Shown here piece by piece: positions 38,330 through 50,233 of a stretch of DNA of 64,000 bases. Numbering within the stretch: position 1 is the stretch's first letter; each line of letters starts with the position of its first letter. This DNA is from Aphrophora alni (Eukaryota; Arthropoda; Insecta; Hemiptera; Aphrophoridae). The notes under the pieces were generated by a model. That model was given only the letters and a program-made list of their open reading frames with translations. It was not told the DNA's origin and searched no databases. Position numbers and translations under genes: made by a program. The stretch spans positions 3,564,001 through 3,628,000 of the forward strand of contig OY740766.1 of assembly GCA_963513935.1 (NCBI GenBank), read 5' to 3'.

Positions 38330-40993
38330 TTGTGGATGGAGGAGTGGGAAAGTTTGTGCAATATCTATTACACAGTTTATTATTTTAAATACGCTTAGGC
38401 AGTACACCTATACTAGTAACATTAACGTATGTCCCTCAAAGATACGACATACCTGAAGCAAGGTTTTATTTCTCTTACGTACGTTACAATCTTCTCCCTA
38501 ACTAATGGTTTAGCGAGTTTTTCCCAAAAAATTGGCTTCCTTTAGGATATTCCAAATAGGGAAGTACGATATTAAGAAGGATATGGAAAGTCTGTTTGAC
38601 GAGAAATTTATCTGTGTATTAAATTCGCGTGGACTAAAGTAAGAGAGTTTCTTAACGTGTGCCAAGCGGTACCAATGAGGACTACTCCTCAGAAATAGTG
38701 TGGTAATGTTTTCTCTGTACTGCATACTAAGAGGATAAATAAGGGCAAAATATGCTGAGAGCAGTTACAGCAAGTTATTGTTCTAAGTTCACCATAAGGA
38801 TGTCTGGCCGGTTTAAAACCAAGATAAAAGGATAATTTCTAGAACCGTCTATTCGACATTTTTGCAGCATCACAAATACTTTCACGACATAATTAATCTC
38901 ACCTAAAATAATGTATCATGAATATAACATATGTTGGCAATAAAAAGCTTTGTTTATTAATGATGACATTCAATGACTCACTTAGGGGCAATAACCAGCC
39001 ACCCGTGTTATAGACATTATTAACGCATCGGTGTTAAGGGTTCTTCTTATGAATATTGTTATTTTTTTTATATCAAGGGTTGTCATTACAACCCCCTCTC
39101 TACGACATGTGCTTCAGTTTCCACAATTTGTTATTTAGAAGCAGTTAATTTTCTAAAGGAATCACATTATAAAATAATACAATTTTTCAGAAGGGTTTTC
39201 TATGTACAATCACCCCTTTAGCGAATATTTAAATATCCATTGGTCGTTTTTGCTAAATTTTCAAATGTAAGGTAGAATTTGTTTTTATCACAAATCGGTA
39301 TTAAAAAAAAAATGGCAACCAATACGTTTTGATTGCTTGGTTCGATATTACAGTAGTTTAGAAAAACATACTACAACAGAAATTGTTTGTGTGTTACATT
39401 AGTAAGCAATTTCGTCTATGAATACAATATTGTAAACATTTCCCACAAATTTTACTTCATTCTTTCATCGTACGCTAATGTGCAGAGGGTATCACATTGA
39501 TAAAGAAACTCGGCGATAGTTTCTATTTTAAAGCGGGACCTGTTTTAAAAAAAATGTAATGAATAATTAAATTTAAAATGTATGGGGAAAAATACAATGT
39601 AAATAATTTGTCAAAGTTACAGTTTAGCTTATTTGAACAACTGATTCCAAAATATTATTAACCGAAATCTTAGGTTATGTATTAAAATTAAGTTGCATTT
39701 GTGACACACAAAACTATAATACATGATATGGCAATGCTATTTAATTTAAAATCCAAGTAAATTTTTTCTCCATATTTTTATAGGTCACGTTGTGTTCAAG
39801 TAAGGGGTGGGTGGGGGGACAACAACAATATCTGACACTTATAATTTTGTTCTAGTACCAACACATTAATTTGTTTTGTCAAATATTTGTAATTAGAATA
39901 ACTTCTAGTTTAATTTGAAACTCCTTATTCAATAGTAAACAAAAATATTAATTCGATAGTTTTTGCCCCTTTACTATCCCAAGGTCATTTTTTTGTTACC
40001 TCTTTATTTTTCATTCATATGATAGAATACAAAGAATATAAATGCAAATTTTGAAATGAATATTATTTATTGTCTTGTCTGTGTTAGACAATACAGTACA
40101 GACACGCGCGTGAATTTTAAGGGTCTTTGATTTTATCCACGGACCGTGAAACACTGGATTTCTTGATTAACATTTTATCTGTCTTGAGCGGCGTTAAATT
40201 CACCAATAATTGATGCTGAAATATTTTTCTAAGGTAAAAATCTAAATAGTTTATTGTTATTTATATAAAAGGTAAAATAATTGATAAGAATCAGGAACAC
40301 TCTGGTAACAGGAATTGTTAGCTTTTCTATTTGTTTAATTTCTGTCAGAACATTTGTTCATAGCAGCCTTTTTCAATTATTTTCTCCTAACTTAGTAATT
40401 AGTTAGTGAGGAGAATATTTTTCAAGGGAGTAATTTAAAACGGCAAGAAGATCGGTAGTTTGGGTCATAGAAACTGTCATTCCGACGTCCTTCAATTTAT
40501 TTTGTAGTTTTGGCTTTAGTTCTACTTCAAAATATGGTTCACTTCTATGCATTTTGAAAATCGGGGACAACGTAGTTTGGTACATCTAAGAACACGAAAC
40601 CATCATCATAAACTGTGTCTTGTTGGTTTTTGAAACAAGACGGAAGTCGAATGAGTTAACCTTTAACCTTGACAACAGCTGTTAACACCAGTTATCCTTG
40701 ATTGATTGCTCCTTGTGGTCATTCAAGACCCACACACACCCTTGTCTAGTTTTGTTTCCGGGTCCGATACTCGGACCACGGTTTAAAAACACCAAAATAT
40801 TTAAGAGCCGGCATACTCGAGTTCCCATCTTGGATTTTAATTCCATAAGAAATGCAAAGTGTAAATAATACTTTAGTAATTTCTGTAAAATTACCGATTT
40901 TAAACAGCAAACAATCTTTCTGGATATCAGTTATTTCCTTTGTTCGAAATACATAAATCTCCATAAAATCCATTAACATTAAGAAATGACTTT
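38330..40993. other. AT-rich DNA without recognised features
   Basis: Short frames (for example minus 38510-38725, 40403-40585 and 40746-40979) show no family resemblance. A CAGCTG site is at 40676. I see no repeat that I can match elsewhere in the window. Confidence 0.4.
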
Positions 40994-41368
40994 AACCCTA
41001 ACCTAACCTAACATAACCTAACCTAACCTAGCCTAACCTAACCTAACCTAACCTAACCTAACCTAACCTAACCTAACCTAACCTAACCTAACCTCACCTA
41101 ACCTAACCTAACCTCACCTAACCTAACCTAACCTAACCTAACCTAACCTAACCTAACCTAACCTAACCTAACCTAACCTAACCTAACCTAACCTAACCTA
41201 ACCTCACCTAACCTAACCTAACCTCACCTAACCTAACCTAACCTAACCTAACCTAACCTAACCTAACCTCACCTAACCTAACCTAACCTCACCTAACCTA
41301 ACCTAACCTAACCTAACCTAACCTAACCTAACCTAACCTCACCTAACCTAACCTAACCTCACCTAACC
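40994..41368 (-). repeat. Interstitial telomere-type block (TTAGG)n, about 75 units
   Basis: About 375 bp of CCTAA on the plus strand. Single variants include 'acataacc' and 'gcctaacc' near the left edge. CCTCA variants lie at 41092, 41112, 41202, 41222, 41267, 41287, 41337 and 41357. TTAGG is the ancestral arthropod telomere repeat, but unique-looking DNA continues on both sides, so this is interstitial. The G-rich strand is the minus strand. Confidence 0.97.
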
Positions 41369-44020
41369 GATAACAATTTCTCTGTATCGTTGTAAAATAA
41401 AGTAAATTTTTACAAAGTTTCCAATTTAAAACTGATGTGTTGTATAGAACTGTTATGATATTAATTTTAATGAGGTTATATTCAATTAAAACGCCGAATT
41501 GTAGGCGTCTGTTGAGGTAAGTTTGTAATTTTTTTTTGTCCTTTAAATAGTGAATATATGAAAAGTGTAGAACAATGAGTGCATCCAACATTTCAGACTC
41601 ATTTAAAAAGAAATGAGTTCCAATAATAAAGAATTACGTATACATATCATAATGTCAGCACAGAATTACTTTGTACTTAGCTGGAAGTTCTGATCATAGA
41701 GAGTTCCTGCTTGTAGTTATTAATGTAAAATTGAATTTTCGTTGAAATTTAAATTGCATTTATACTGTGAAAAGAGATGTAAAGAAAAAAAATTGTATTA
41801 CAGTCATTGTATACTTTTCCACTCCTATGTTTTGGCAGATGTTAAGGATGGCCAGATGGTTCTCCTTTTATTGTAAAAAAACCGAACGTCTTTATTTCAT
41901 CCAACCCTTTGCTACTCTGGTTCATCCTAATATTTAATCACTAAACGGTTTAAAACATCACAGGAGTTCACTCAGTGCGGCAATCCAGAGGTTATATTTC
42001 ATATTAAGTTTGTTCTTTTCCGATCGCTATTTGATTAACGCGAGGTAATGGGGTCTTTCTTTTACGCCCTGTTTTTGTGAAGACGATGATGACTGCAATG
42101 GTTTTTTACATTAAAATATGAATTCATTCCGCAATAAGTGCTTCAGACTCAAAGGGATAAAACTGCAGAACGTAACGCTTCATGTTACAAAACGTTCGCA
42201 ATTAATTTTTAAGATCATTTTTGTAGAAACCATAATTCGTAAATACCGTTATTATTATTACAACTATTGTTTATTTCCAACTATTTCAAAGTAGTGTATT
42301 CTTTTTGTTCATATACACTTATCATTAACTGTTAGAAATTCGTTTTTTTATAAAATAGTTTGGATGTTTTCTGCCTATTAAAACAGTTTTATCTTTACAT
42401 TTGTTCAAGAGTTTAGTATGATGGCATGACCAAGTTTCGTGTCGGTACAGTATACACATAAATATTTTGATGTAATATGAAAATTAATATCCGAAATTAA
42501 TTACAAATTTCAATTATCTTTTTGGTTTTCTAAAATTTAATTTACAATTATATACTTATCTTTATATACAAAATTGAAAAAAAAAGACAAATCAACCCCC
42601 AAACGGGAACAGTTTTATTAAATACTGGAGATTTTAAATTTTGCCTTTTAGATAAGTACACTCAACTATTTACAGTGGTTACAAATTAAAATTCTATAAC
42701 AAAATACTTTCAGGGCGTATTGTAGTGAGTACAGGTGTACAAGTAGTCTTGGTTTCGTTGTGTCAAGTCTCTCTTCACTAACCGACCGAGTATTCCAGAG
42801 CTAAGGGTGTTTATTTTATGTTCTATATTTGTAAGGAGATTATAACGGAGATGGTTGTTCGCCTACAAACACTACAGACTAGACTCAACACAAAACTCCT
42901 TTACCCATGTCTACCAACTTGATAAAACCAACAACAGACTATAACCATTCTTTAAGACATTTTAAAACCGAATATTCTGTGATTTACTTTTATTGAACGG
43001 TTGATATTTGTGGGGAAAAAAAACAGTGTTACATCTAGTTTAGTTGAATTTTTTTTTTATGGAAATTATACAAAACAAATATTTTTTATGAAACTAATTT
43101 CTTGTTTGGAAATTTTTAAAACATAGATTCGTTTCCAAAATAATACGTTGAATATATTTTGCTGTTTTTATAAAATCAACGCATAAACATTAATAATTAA
43201 TTAATAACAATATAATATTTAATAACATTTGTAATTAATTTCAATAAGGAATTAAATAAAGCGGGGGTATACAGTGTTGGCTAATTAACAGAAATATTAT
43301 CTCACAATTCCCCATGATTTACGTTGTCCAAATGTATAAAATAATCATAAATTAGCATTAGCTACAATGTTGTAAACATGCATTTCTGCCAGGGGACTAT
43401 TCACTTGACATTTATTCCACGTAGAGTAACGGTAAAGTGTTGTGTGTGTACATAGAAGAGATTAGACTGACGGACAACATTCGTAGAGTTTTTATGATGT
43501 AGACTAAGGTAAACAAGTAATAAAGTCACAACCACCACTTTGAAAAACTCGTGTCTCACTGTCTCTACGGTAGTTTCGTAGGTCGTCTTAAGAATGTCAT
43601 ATTAATAATGTAGTATCTGGAACACTAAAATTTCCCTGTCTAAATTTGGAGTTTTGAAAATTACATTTTTGAGTGAATTACCAAAAAATTCATGGATAGT
43701 AATTATGAAAAAAAACGTGTATAACAGTCTCTGAACTGTAGTTGGTGACATATAATATACCTACATTCGGATAGACAGATAAATTAAAAATAAAATCAGA
43801 TTTTCCTTCATTACATCACTTTATTTATAAGAACTTGAAGTAAAATCATTTAAATTAAAACCTAATGTAAAAGCTGGATTTAAGTGATAGCATAAGATTT
43901 GATTTTTACAGCTTCCTTAATATAATCTCTTGGCTTAGGTCTTATAATTGTTTTAGAATAATAGACTCCGCTTCTCATTGAAAGCGTCAATGATCCATAT
44001 ACTGGAGGTATATGGTATAT
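41369..44020. other. AT-rich DNA without recognised features
   Basis: An 82-codon minus frame begins in the telomere-type block and reads out of it (41343-41591), so it is not credible. The remainder shows no coding, RNA or repeat signature that I can support. Confidence 0.4.
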
Positions 44021-44022
44021 AG

Positions 44023-44024
<2 letters not shown>

Positions 44025-44068
<44 letters not shown>

Positions 44069-44282
44069 GGTGTCTGTCTGTGTGTTTGTACGTTACTCAA
44101 TCACGTAAAACCTAGTGGACCCATTGAGCTGAAATTGGACATTCTTAGAGTCCCTGGTTAACACATAGGCCTACTTGTATTTAGAAATTTCATCAGGGCA
44201 CCGCCCCACTGGCCTTGAAAACTCCCTTAACACTCAATTATCAATACTATCAACCCCGTACGAAGTACGGGTACTCTGCTAG
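44025..44282 (+). mobile_element. Short non-autonomous Helitron
   Basis: The 3' end is diagnostic: a perfect hairpin CCCGTAC-GAA-GTACGGG (44255-44271), then ten bases and CTAG (44279-44282), followed by T. Helitrons end in CTRR preceded by such a hairpin and insert between A and T. The 5' side begins with a TA run (44025-44066) and 'tgtctgtctgtgtgtttgta' then 'cgttactcaatcacg', typical of insect Helitron 5' ends. The exact 5' TC is not certain; 43994 ('a|tccatatact') is one candidate. No coding capacity, so it would depend on an autonomous element. Confidence 0.7.
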
Positions 44283-44372
44283 TATATATATAAAGTTGTA
44301 TTTGTGGGAATGTATATTCTAGGATTAATAAATAGAACACAAATTATCACATAAAAGTTTAATTAACAATCG

Positions 44373-44400
44373 CATTTCAACGTCAATGTTGCCCTCCTCA
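44373..44400 (-). repeat. GAGGAGGGCAAC...GAAATG box
   Basis: 'catttcaacgtcaatgttgc' then 'cctcctca' on the plus strand is the reverse complement of the same box layout found in the foldback elements. It lies 90 bp after the Helitron end. Confidence 0.4.
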
Positions 44401-44744
44401 TATATTGGAGCTAATTTATGACGAAGAATGGCGAGATTCTTGATTATTCCACATTTAGTTTTTGAGATTTATTTATCATTATAAGAATACCTGAGTATTT
44501 TATATATTTTTACTCTAAAGTATTGATGAATAATATACAAGTTATATGAAGTTCTGCCAAGTTTTAAGGGGAATGTAAAACGGTGAACAAAACAGAATAA
44601 ATGAAATTTTTGTAATAAATGAAAACATTAAATAAGTATTAAGAATACCGGGTGTTAAATAGAAGTCGATATATAATTACTTATTTGAAAACTAACATGT
44701 TACATTTCTCTGTTTGAAGTTATTTGTTAATGATGGAAGTTCAA

Positions 44745-44949
44745 TTTTATTATTATACATTTTTCGGACATTTGCCATCATTTGTGTATTAAAAATCAAA
44801 ACACGACGTTTCAGGAATAAGAATCAATTCCCGTTATCAAATTTTTAGTCACATGATAACGGGAATTGATTCTTATTCCCGAAACGTCGTGTTTTGATTT
44901 TTAACACACAAATGATGGCAAAATGTCCGAAAAATGTATAATAATAAAA
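44745..44949. mobile_element. 205-bp near-perfect palindrome (foldback/MITE-like)
   Basis: Arms 44745-44838 and 44855-44949 (94 and 95 bp) are inverted copies with only a few mismatches and a one-base length difference, around a 16-bp loop. Each arm holds 'gataacgggaattgattctt' and 'cgaaacgtcgtgttttgat' (the left arm as complement, with cctgaaacgtcg). No frame. A transcript through it would form a very long hairpin. Confidence 0.85.
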
Positions 44950-45179
44950 ATGTTACATTTGATGAAAATATCAGGACTTTAAAAATATTTAAGTACAACC
45001 ATAGTGCAAAATAAAATAACAATAACATATTGCTCACTAAACGAAATATCGATATTGATGAAATGTGTTTCTTGAAACTACAATACTTGAAATAAAAACA
45101 CAGCCCTTATTGTTTTATGTTTGCAATACCACAACGTCGCCATTACAAAGGGGGAATAAGTTAAAACATAAAAAGTAAA

Positions 45180-45400
45180 TAGAGGCCATAAATTTGTGAA
45201 GAAGCATCAATAGAGGATTAGACCGATGTCCGGGGTAGTAATTACCCTTCCGGAGGGATGCAATCTTAAGGGAGTAATTTGTGAGCAACCACATGGGGCA
45301 TGGGGTTCAAAGGGTAATTTGTTTTTCGCGAGAGGAGCTTAGCGGGACCCATATGCGTCGTTCTGTGGGAGGGGGTTCATTTACTACGACAAATAAGAGA
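45180..45400. other. GC-richer island of unknown nature
   Basis: 'cgatgtccggggtagtaatt', 'cttccggagggatgcaatct' and 'gagaggagcttagcgggacc' stand out in composition from the flanks. There is no long frame and no tRNA or rRNA signature that I recognise. It could be an element fragment or a conserved non-coding element. Confidence 0.3.
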
Positions 45401-45584
45401 AAATCTTAAACAAGTCCTGTTAAAATGTTTCTTCTACAAAATTTATTTTAAGTTTAAATCTTTTTTGGGACTTTCCGTGATTTGATAATTAGAAAACTGT
45501 TTTACTTTGTTTTACAGAATTCTTGTTTTCTAAAACCTATTCTTAAGTAATGTGAAAATAATCCCTTCACTTTTTTATCGGAGA

Positions 45585-46065
45585 AGAGATTATTTTTACA
45601 TTAGAAGTCAATCTGTACAAATCAAAAAACTGGTAGACACTGCCAAAAACGCCATATCTGGTTCCAATTTGGATTTTATTCCTATAATCAAATTTTAAAT
45701 TCAAATATTAAATATGTACTCAAATTACTTCCTTAGAAATCGACAGAAAATTGGAATTCTTACGTCATTGAAAACAGAAAAAAAATCTTGTAGCTTATCA
45801 GTTATTTACGTTTTCTGAAATCCGTAAACCATTGCAAGTAACTCTAATTAATTATACATCAAGCAATGAATTTATTGCTATTATACGAGAAACTACCTAT
45901 GAGAAACTATTACAAAGTTTACAATTTAAAAGAAATGATGTTTGTTTTAACGAGGAGATGGTTCATTATAACGTCGAGTTTCGAACATCTGATCAAGAAT
46001 TAGTAAACATAAAAAAAAATGTAATGAAAAAAATATTCCTAATTAGTTTCAATATTATCGGATGA
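45585..46065 (+). pseudogene. Unrecognised broken coding-like segment
   Basis: Two protein-like stretches follow each other in different frames. The first (about 45585-45695) reads SVQIKKLVDTAKNAISGSNL then DFIPIIKF and a stop. The second is open from about 45772 to the stop at 46063-46065, about 97 codons, and includes INYTSSNEFIAIIRETTYEK and FRTSDQELVNIKKNVMKK. The Glu, Asp and Lys content and hydrophilic pattern differ from the usual Phe/Ile/Leu-rich chance frames here. There is no good start and a frame change lies between the parts. I recognise no family; a decayed mobile-element or integrated foreign gene is possible. Confidence 0.3.
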
Positions 46066-46634
46066 AGTGTGTTGCAACATGTCTTAGTTATAATATCCGT
46101 ACTCGTCTTGGAGAGTTCCTGCTAGATTCTGTAGAGACCTAATAAAGAAATGTGCCTTGCATGCAATATAAGACACTTTTATATAGTTTAAATATTCAAA
46201 ATATCAATGTAAAATGGCTCTGGTAACTTCATTGAACAGTCAATTATGTTTAGGATTTTAGAAACGTGTATTTCAGCATGTCAAACATAAAACAATTATT
46301 TATTTTATGTTTAACTTTTTTTTTAAAACATTTATGTTTATTTTAAATATATAAAGAAATAGAAACACGTCATTTTTCTTTAACCTTTCCAAACGAAAGT
46401 ATAAAATAGGTAAGAAAACAACGATAAAAAAAACGAAAATAAACTCATGCATAAACACTCAGAGAAACGGAAGTGGTTACTTAGTCGCAGCAATTAACAG
46501 GAGAATCAATATTGTATTTTTTTTTTTTTAAAAGGTGGTAAATTTTCATATTGGAAACCCTGGGTTGTCGCTAGCCTAGTCGAGTCTCACGGCGGGATTT
46601 CAAACTGAAACTATTTATAATTAAAAACCTCTGG

Positions 46635-46710
46635 AGTAGTTTTATTAATGTTTTATTAATAATTTTATTAATGTTTTATTAATGGAGTAGTTTTATTAAT
46701 GTTTTCAATT
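46635..46710. repeat. Short 'ttttattaatg' minisatellite
   Basis: 'tttattaatgttttattaat' type words repeat five or six times, including a duplicated 'ggagtagttttattaatgtt' block. Confidence 0.75.
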
Positions 46711-47809
46711 ACAATAACGTTTTAGTTATATTACGAGTATTAAATATTTAAAAATGACAATAACATCATAAGTCTACTGAAAAATATGAATTTCCTTTTA
46801 ATTGCTAATAACAATTTGTTAGATGTTGGAAATACTTTAATGATTTAAGTAACGTTTTCAGTTCTAATTAGCATTTAATCATATACCAACTCTTCACTAA
46901 CAAAACAAATTTTGCAGTTGAAAATTTAAAAATGAGTATATAAAAAATTCTGTATTTCGTATTCACAAGGAAAAAATAGTTTTAAATTTTGAATTACAGC
47001 GTCGATTTTAAACAAATTTGCGGTTCCTACAGCGTATAGTCATTGACAAAATGTACATTATCATTGAACACTTTATGAAACTGTGAAAATATATCAAAAA
47101 TTATGATTTCCTTATTACACGCAGATAACTTGGGAAGAAACTCAGAAAATATAACTTTAGGCTTACAGGAGATGATTTTCTAGATGTCAATGGAAAAGAT
47201 AAGAGTTTTTTAATTGGCGAAGAAATTTTCGAGATCGGTTGAGTGGTTTCCAAGATTTCCCTACAAACAGTTTCTCTTCACAGTATTAATCCATGTTACA
47301 AATAAACGTGTTTAATTTAAATGCTTAAAAGTTGACATTTATATTTTCAGTATTGAAATTGAACATTGCAATTTGAAAACGATCGAACGTATCAGTGGGT
47401 TGGCAATCAAAACACATTAAACAATTACTTATAACACAACAAACTTACCCCCTTATAAAGCGATTACTGAAGTTAACCCTCAACCCAACCAACCCTCACT
47501 ACGGAGGGGTGCGAATATCCTTTTTGGTATAATCCCTTTTAGATTAGCTAAAGTTTGGTAAAGCGTAATGTCCGCACTGTTAGACAAGCGGAAACAATAC
47601 GTTTTGTAATGCGACGGGTCAAAATAATTTATGTTGAGTTATTCCCTAATTCCAATAACTGGTTTCTAGAATTTAGTATCTGGGCAACGATGACTATCAG
47701 CCGGAGTGATTTGGATTCAAGGCGATTAGGTCAGTGATATTTCTTCTAATAATTTTTTGGAATTTTTTATCACTTTGCTTTCTTAAAGACAAGTAGCATA
47801 GAAAATGTT

Positions 47810-48080
47810 ATGTGATGGTTGAAAAAATTGACTTCAATTTTTTCTCTCAGATATCTGTTTGAGATTTTCTGAATCTACAAAAGTGGTTTTTGAAATGAAT
47901 GTCTGTCTCTCATCTGTGCAGAGTTTTACAACCCAAACAAGTGGACCGATAAATATAATTTAGAAATCAAGAAACTCCTTCCATTTTTAGACAAATTGAA
48001 TGTTGTTTTTCTTTGGTATTCAAGGAATTTATTTATTGACTATCATGGTTATTTTTTTGTAAATTTTAAAATCATCATAT
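47810..48080 (-). repeat. Dispersed repeat family A, 3' half
   Basis: 'gaatgtctgtctctcatctg' and 'tgcagagttttacaacccaa', then 'acaagtggaccgat', are reverse-complement blocks of the 3' end, matching 20560-20660 and 24478-24520. Confidence 0.55.
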
Positions 48081-48164
48081 CTTAAAATTTAAATGTTTTG
48101 AAACTTGTCTTATTTCTAATACATATATAATACAATTACTTACATATAATATAAAAAGTCAAAC

Positions 48165-48326
48165 TAATGGAAATAATGAGACGATTATTCAATTCCACAA
48201 AACAGCTTTAATTGCGACATATGTTTCGCCGGTAGGCATTTTCAAGCAACTAAATTGAAAACGAAACAAATCTAAACTAAAAATGTGAGACAAAAGGATT
48301 GAATAATCGTCTCATTATTTCCATTA
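48165..48326. mobile_element. Foldback element, 29-bp perfect arms
   Basis: Arm 48165-48193 ('taatggaaataatgagacga' plus 'ttattcaat') is exactly the reverse complement of 48298-48326. The interior has 'tatgtttcgccggtaggcat' then 'tttcaagcaac', which on the minus strand is the CTTGAAAATG...CGAAACAT form of the shared box. MITE-like, non-coding. Confidence 0.75.
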
Positions 48327-48607
48327 TCATGGAATTCCATCATGTACCGACTGTTGTAACATTAAATTATAAGTCAAACTAAAATTGTTTATATTTCACA
48401 GAACTATTTATACTTAAAATCCTTTATATATTTCAGACCTAATTAAGGACTTATTTTAATATTTCGAAATAGCTTTAATTTTAATCTGACTTTACATTTA
48501 CAATTCTCTTTTACAATCACCAGTTCTCACAACACAAGTTCATATTAAAAGTATTTATTCCATTTTAACTTTTATTTGACTCTGTGACTTCTCAAAACCT
48601 AGAATTA

Positions 48608-49032
48608 ATAATAATGATTTGAATTTGCCCCTAACCACAATCACTAGAAAAATTAAAATAAAACACAATTATCAGATTAATTGTTCTCTATTAATTATTT
48701 CCACTAAATGCCCTGATGTACATTTCGATAATATGGTTATCATCATCGGAGGGTCTTGCTTATAAACTTACATATCTACTAATGAAATAAAATTAAACCT
48801 AAAACTATAATAACCTGAGTGAAAGCTAAAATCCCTCCCACTCCACAGATCAGTTGGCCAGTAAGATAGAGGCTTGGGCTGGCCCTTTGTCAAGTCGGCC
48901 CTACTCAACCGATTTAAAAATGTTTGTTACGTTAAACTTATTTCTTCATAATTAAAAGTTTCTAGTGATTGTGGTTAGGGGCAAATTCGAATCATTGTGA
49001 ATTTCACCAAAGTGCTCAACAAGATTGTATCT
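48608..49032. mobile_element. Foldback element, diverged copy with inserted or deleted centre
   Basis: The left part (48608-48770: 'gaatttgcccctaaccacaa', 'tcactagaaa', 'catcatcggagggtcttgct') matches the left part of 50234-50535. The right end (48955-49032) matches that element's right end inverted ('gattgtggttaggggcaaat', 'gtgctcaacaagattgt'). The centre differs and includes 'ttgttacgttaaacttattt', also found at 49907. It appears to be a rearranged relative of the 50.2-kb element. Confidence 0.6.
48900..48953 (+). repeat. Direct repeat with 49880-49938
   Basis: 'ttgttacgttaaacttattt' and 'cttcataatta' are shared exactly, preceded by a similar 'aaccgattttaaaa'. The 49.9-kb copy is attached to 'cggtaacctcggaaactaca', so the segment seems to be part of another repeat captured in the foldback's centre. 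Confidence 0.6.
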
Positions 49033-49879
49033 AGAAATAATATTTTTTCTTTCCATGTAAAACAGATTCCCTCTCTCTCTGGATAAAACTATCAAGCGAC
49101 CTTTTTCTTTGGATCTACCAATTTTGCCAATTCTTCTGGACATTTATCACAAGGTTGTGAACCTCAGTACTGAATTGGGTGAGTTTATACAATTGTTTAC
49201 TCTCGTGTACTTTGGTGTGAGTTAATTCTGTTGTAAGCGTTAATTGTTATACGATATCTAATTGACAGGAAGTGATGTCTGTAATGTCATCCAAATATCA
49301 CTCAGTGTTACAGTTATAAATACTTGTATGTAAAGGATCAGTGAACATGTCGTACTCTCGAGAGTGCACTAGGAGAATCTCTACATCTGAAATTCACCAA
49401 TAACGATCGCGCGTTTTATTTTAAGGTAAATAACAAATTACACGGTCGGAAGTCAGCAATTAGGAAAACATTTAAGGTTCGCTGCCAAGAAGCGAGCTTG
49501 ACGTTTTGTTAATCCTAACGAATGTGTTAAGAAGAAGAAGAAAAAGATGTCAACAATGTGGTAACAGCCGTTGCGTCCATATTTCTAACACAGCCAACAA
49601 GATGTCACCAATATACATGTCAACAGACGTTTTAGACGCGTTTAGTACAACTGACAGTTTCTCGTGCCGAACAATCTAAAGTTAAATGTTTGAATATAAC
49701 TTACTTTGTAACAGCGGAATATCATAAATAAAAATGTATGTAATGCTACTTGAATTCGTTTACATTTTAGTTTAAATATCACACTTGAAAATTTCAATTT
49801 AAATTACAGTCAAAGCTATTTATCTAAACTAATTGTATAAAGAGAAAAAAATTTGAATATTTGTAAGCGGTAACCTCGG

Positions 49880-49938
49880 AAACTACACAACCGATTTTAA
49901 AAAATTTGTTACGTTAAACTTATTTCTTCATAATTAAT
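49880..49938 (+). repeat. Direct repeat partner of 48900-48953
   Basis: Same words as the 48.9-kb copy, here followed by 'atataggttatggtgtg'. No gene nearby. Confidence 0.6.
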
Positions 49939-50233
49939 ATAGGTTATGGTGTGTATAATATAAAAACCATCACTTTCTGTAAGCTATGATAACTTACGAA
50001 TGTTATTAAATTTAGACAGTTATCAAAAATATTTAAAGATTATCATCGGTTGGTAAATATGAAAATGGCGGCCGCTTTCACCCCTAACTTTGCTTCTATT
50101 TATAATTTCTTCTATGACGTCATAACGTATCTTATAAGTTACAAAAGATTGTGCAATTGCTAATGTTTTGCAACTTTACATTCAACACCCAAGGAAATTA
50201 AACAAGTTTAGCTAAAACAAACGTTTGTAGTAT

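Noticed and set aside
40994..41368. A chromosome end
   Set aside because: Non-telomeric DNA continues on both sides, and variants are frequent, so the block is interstitial.
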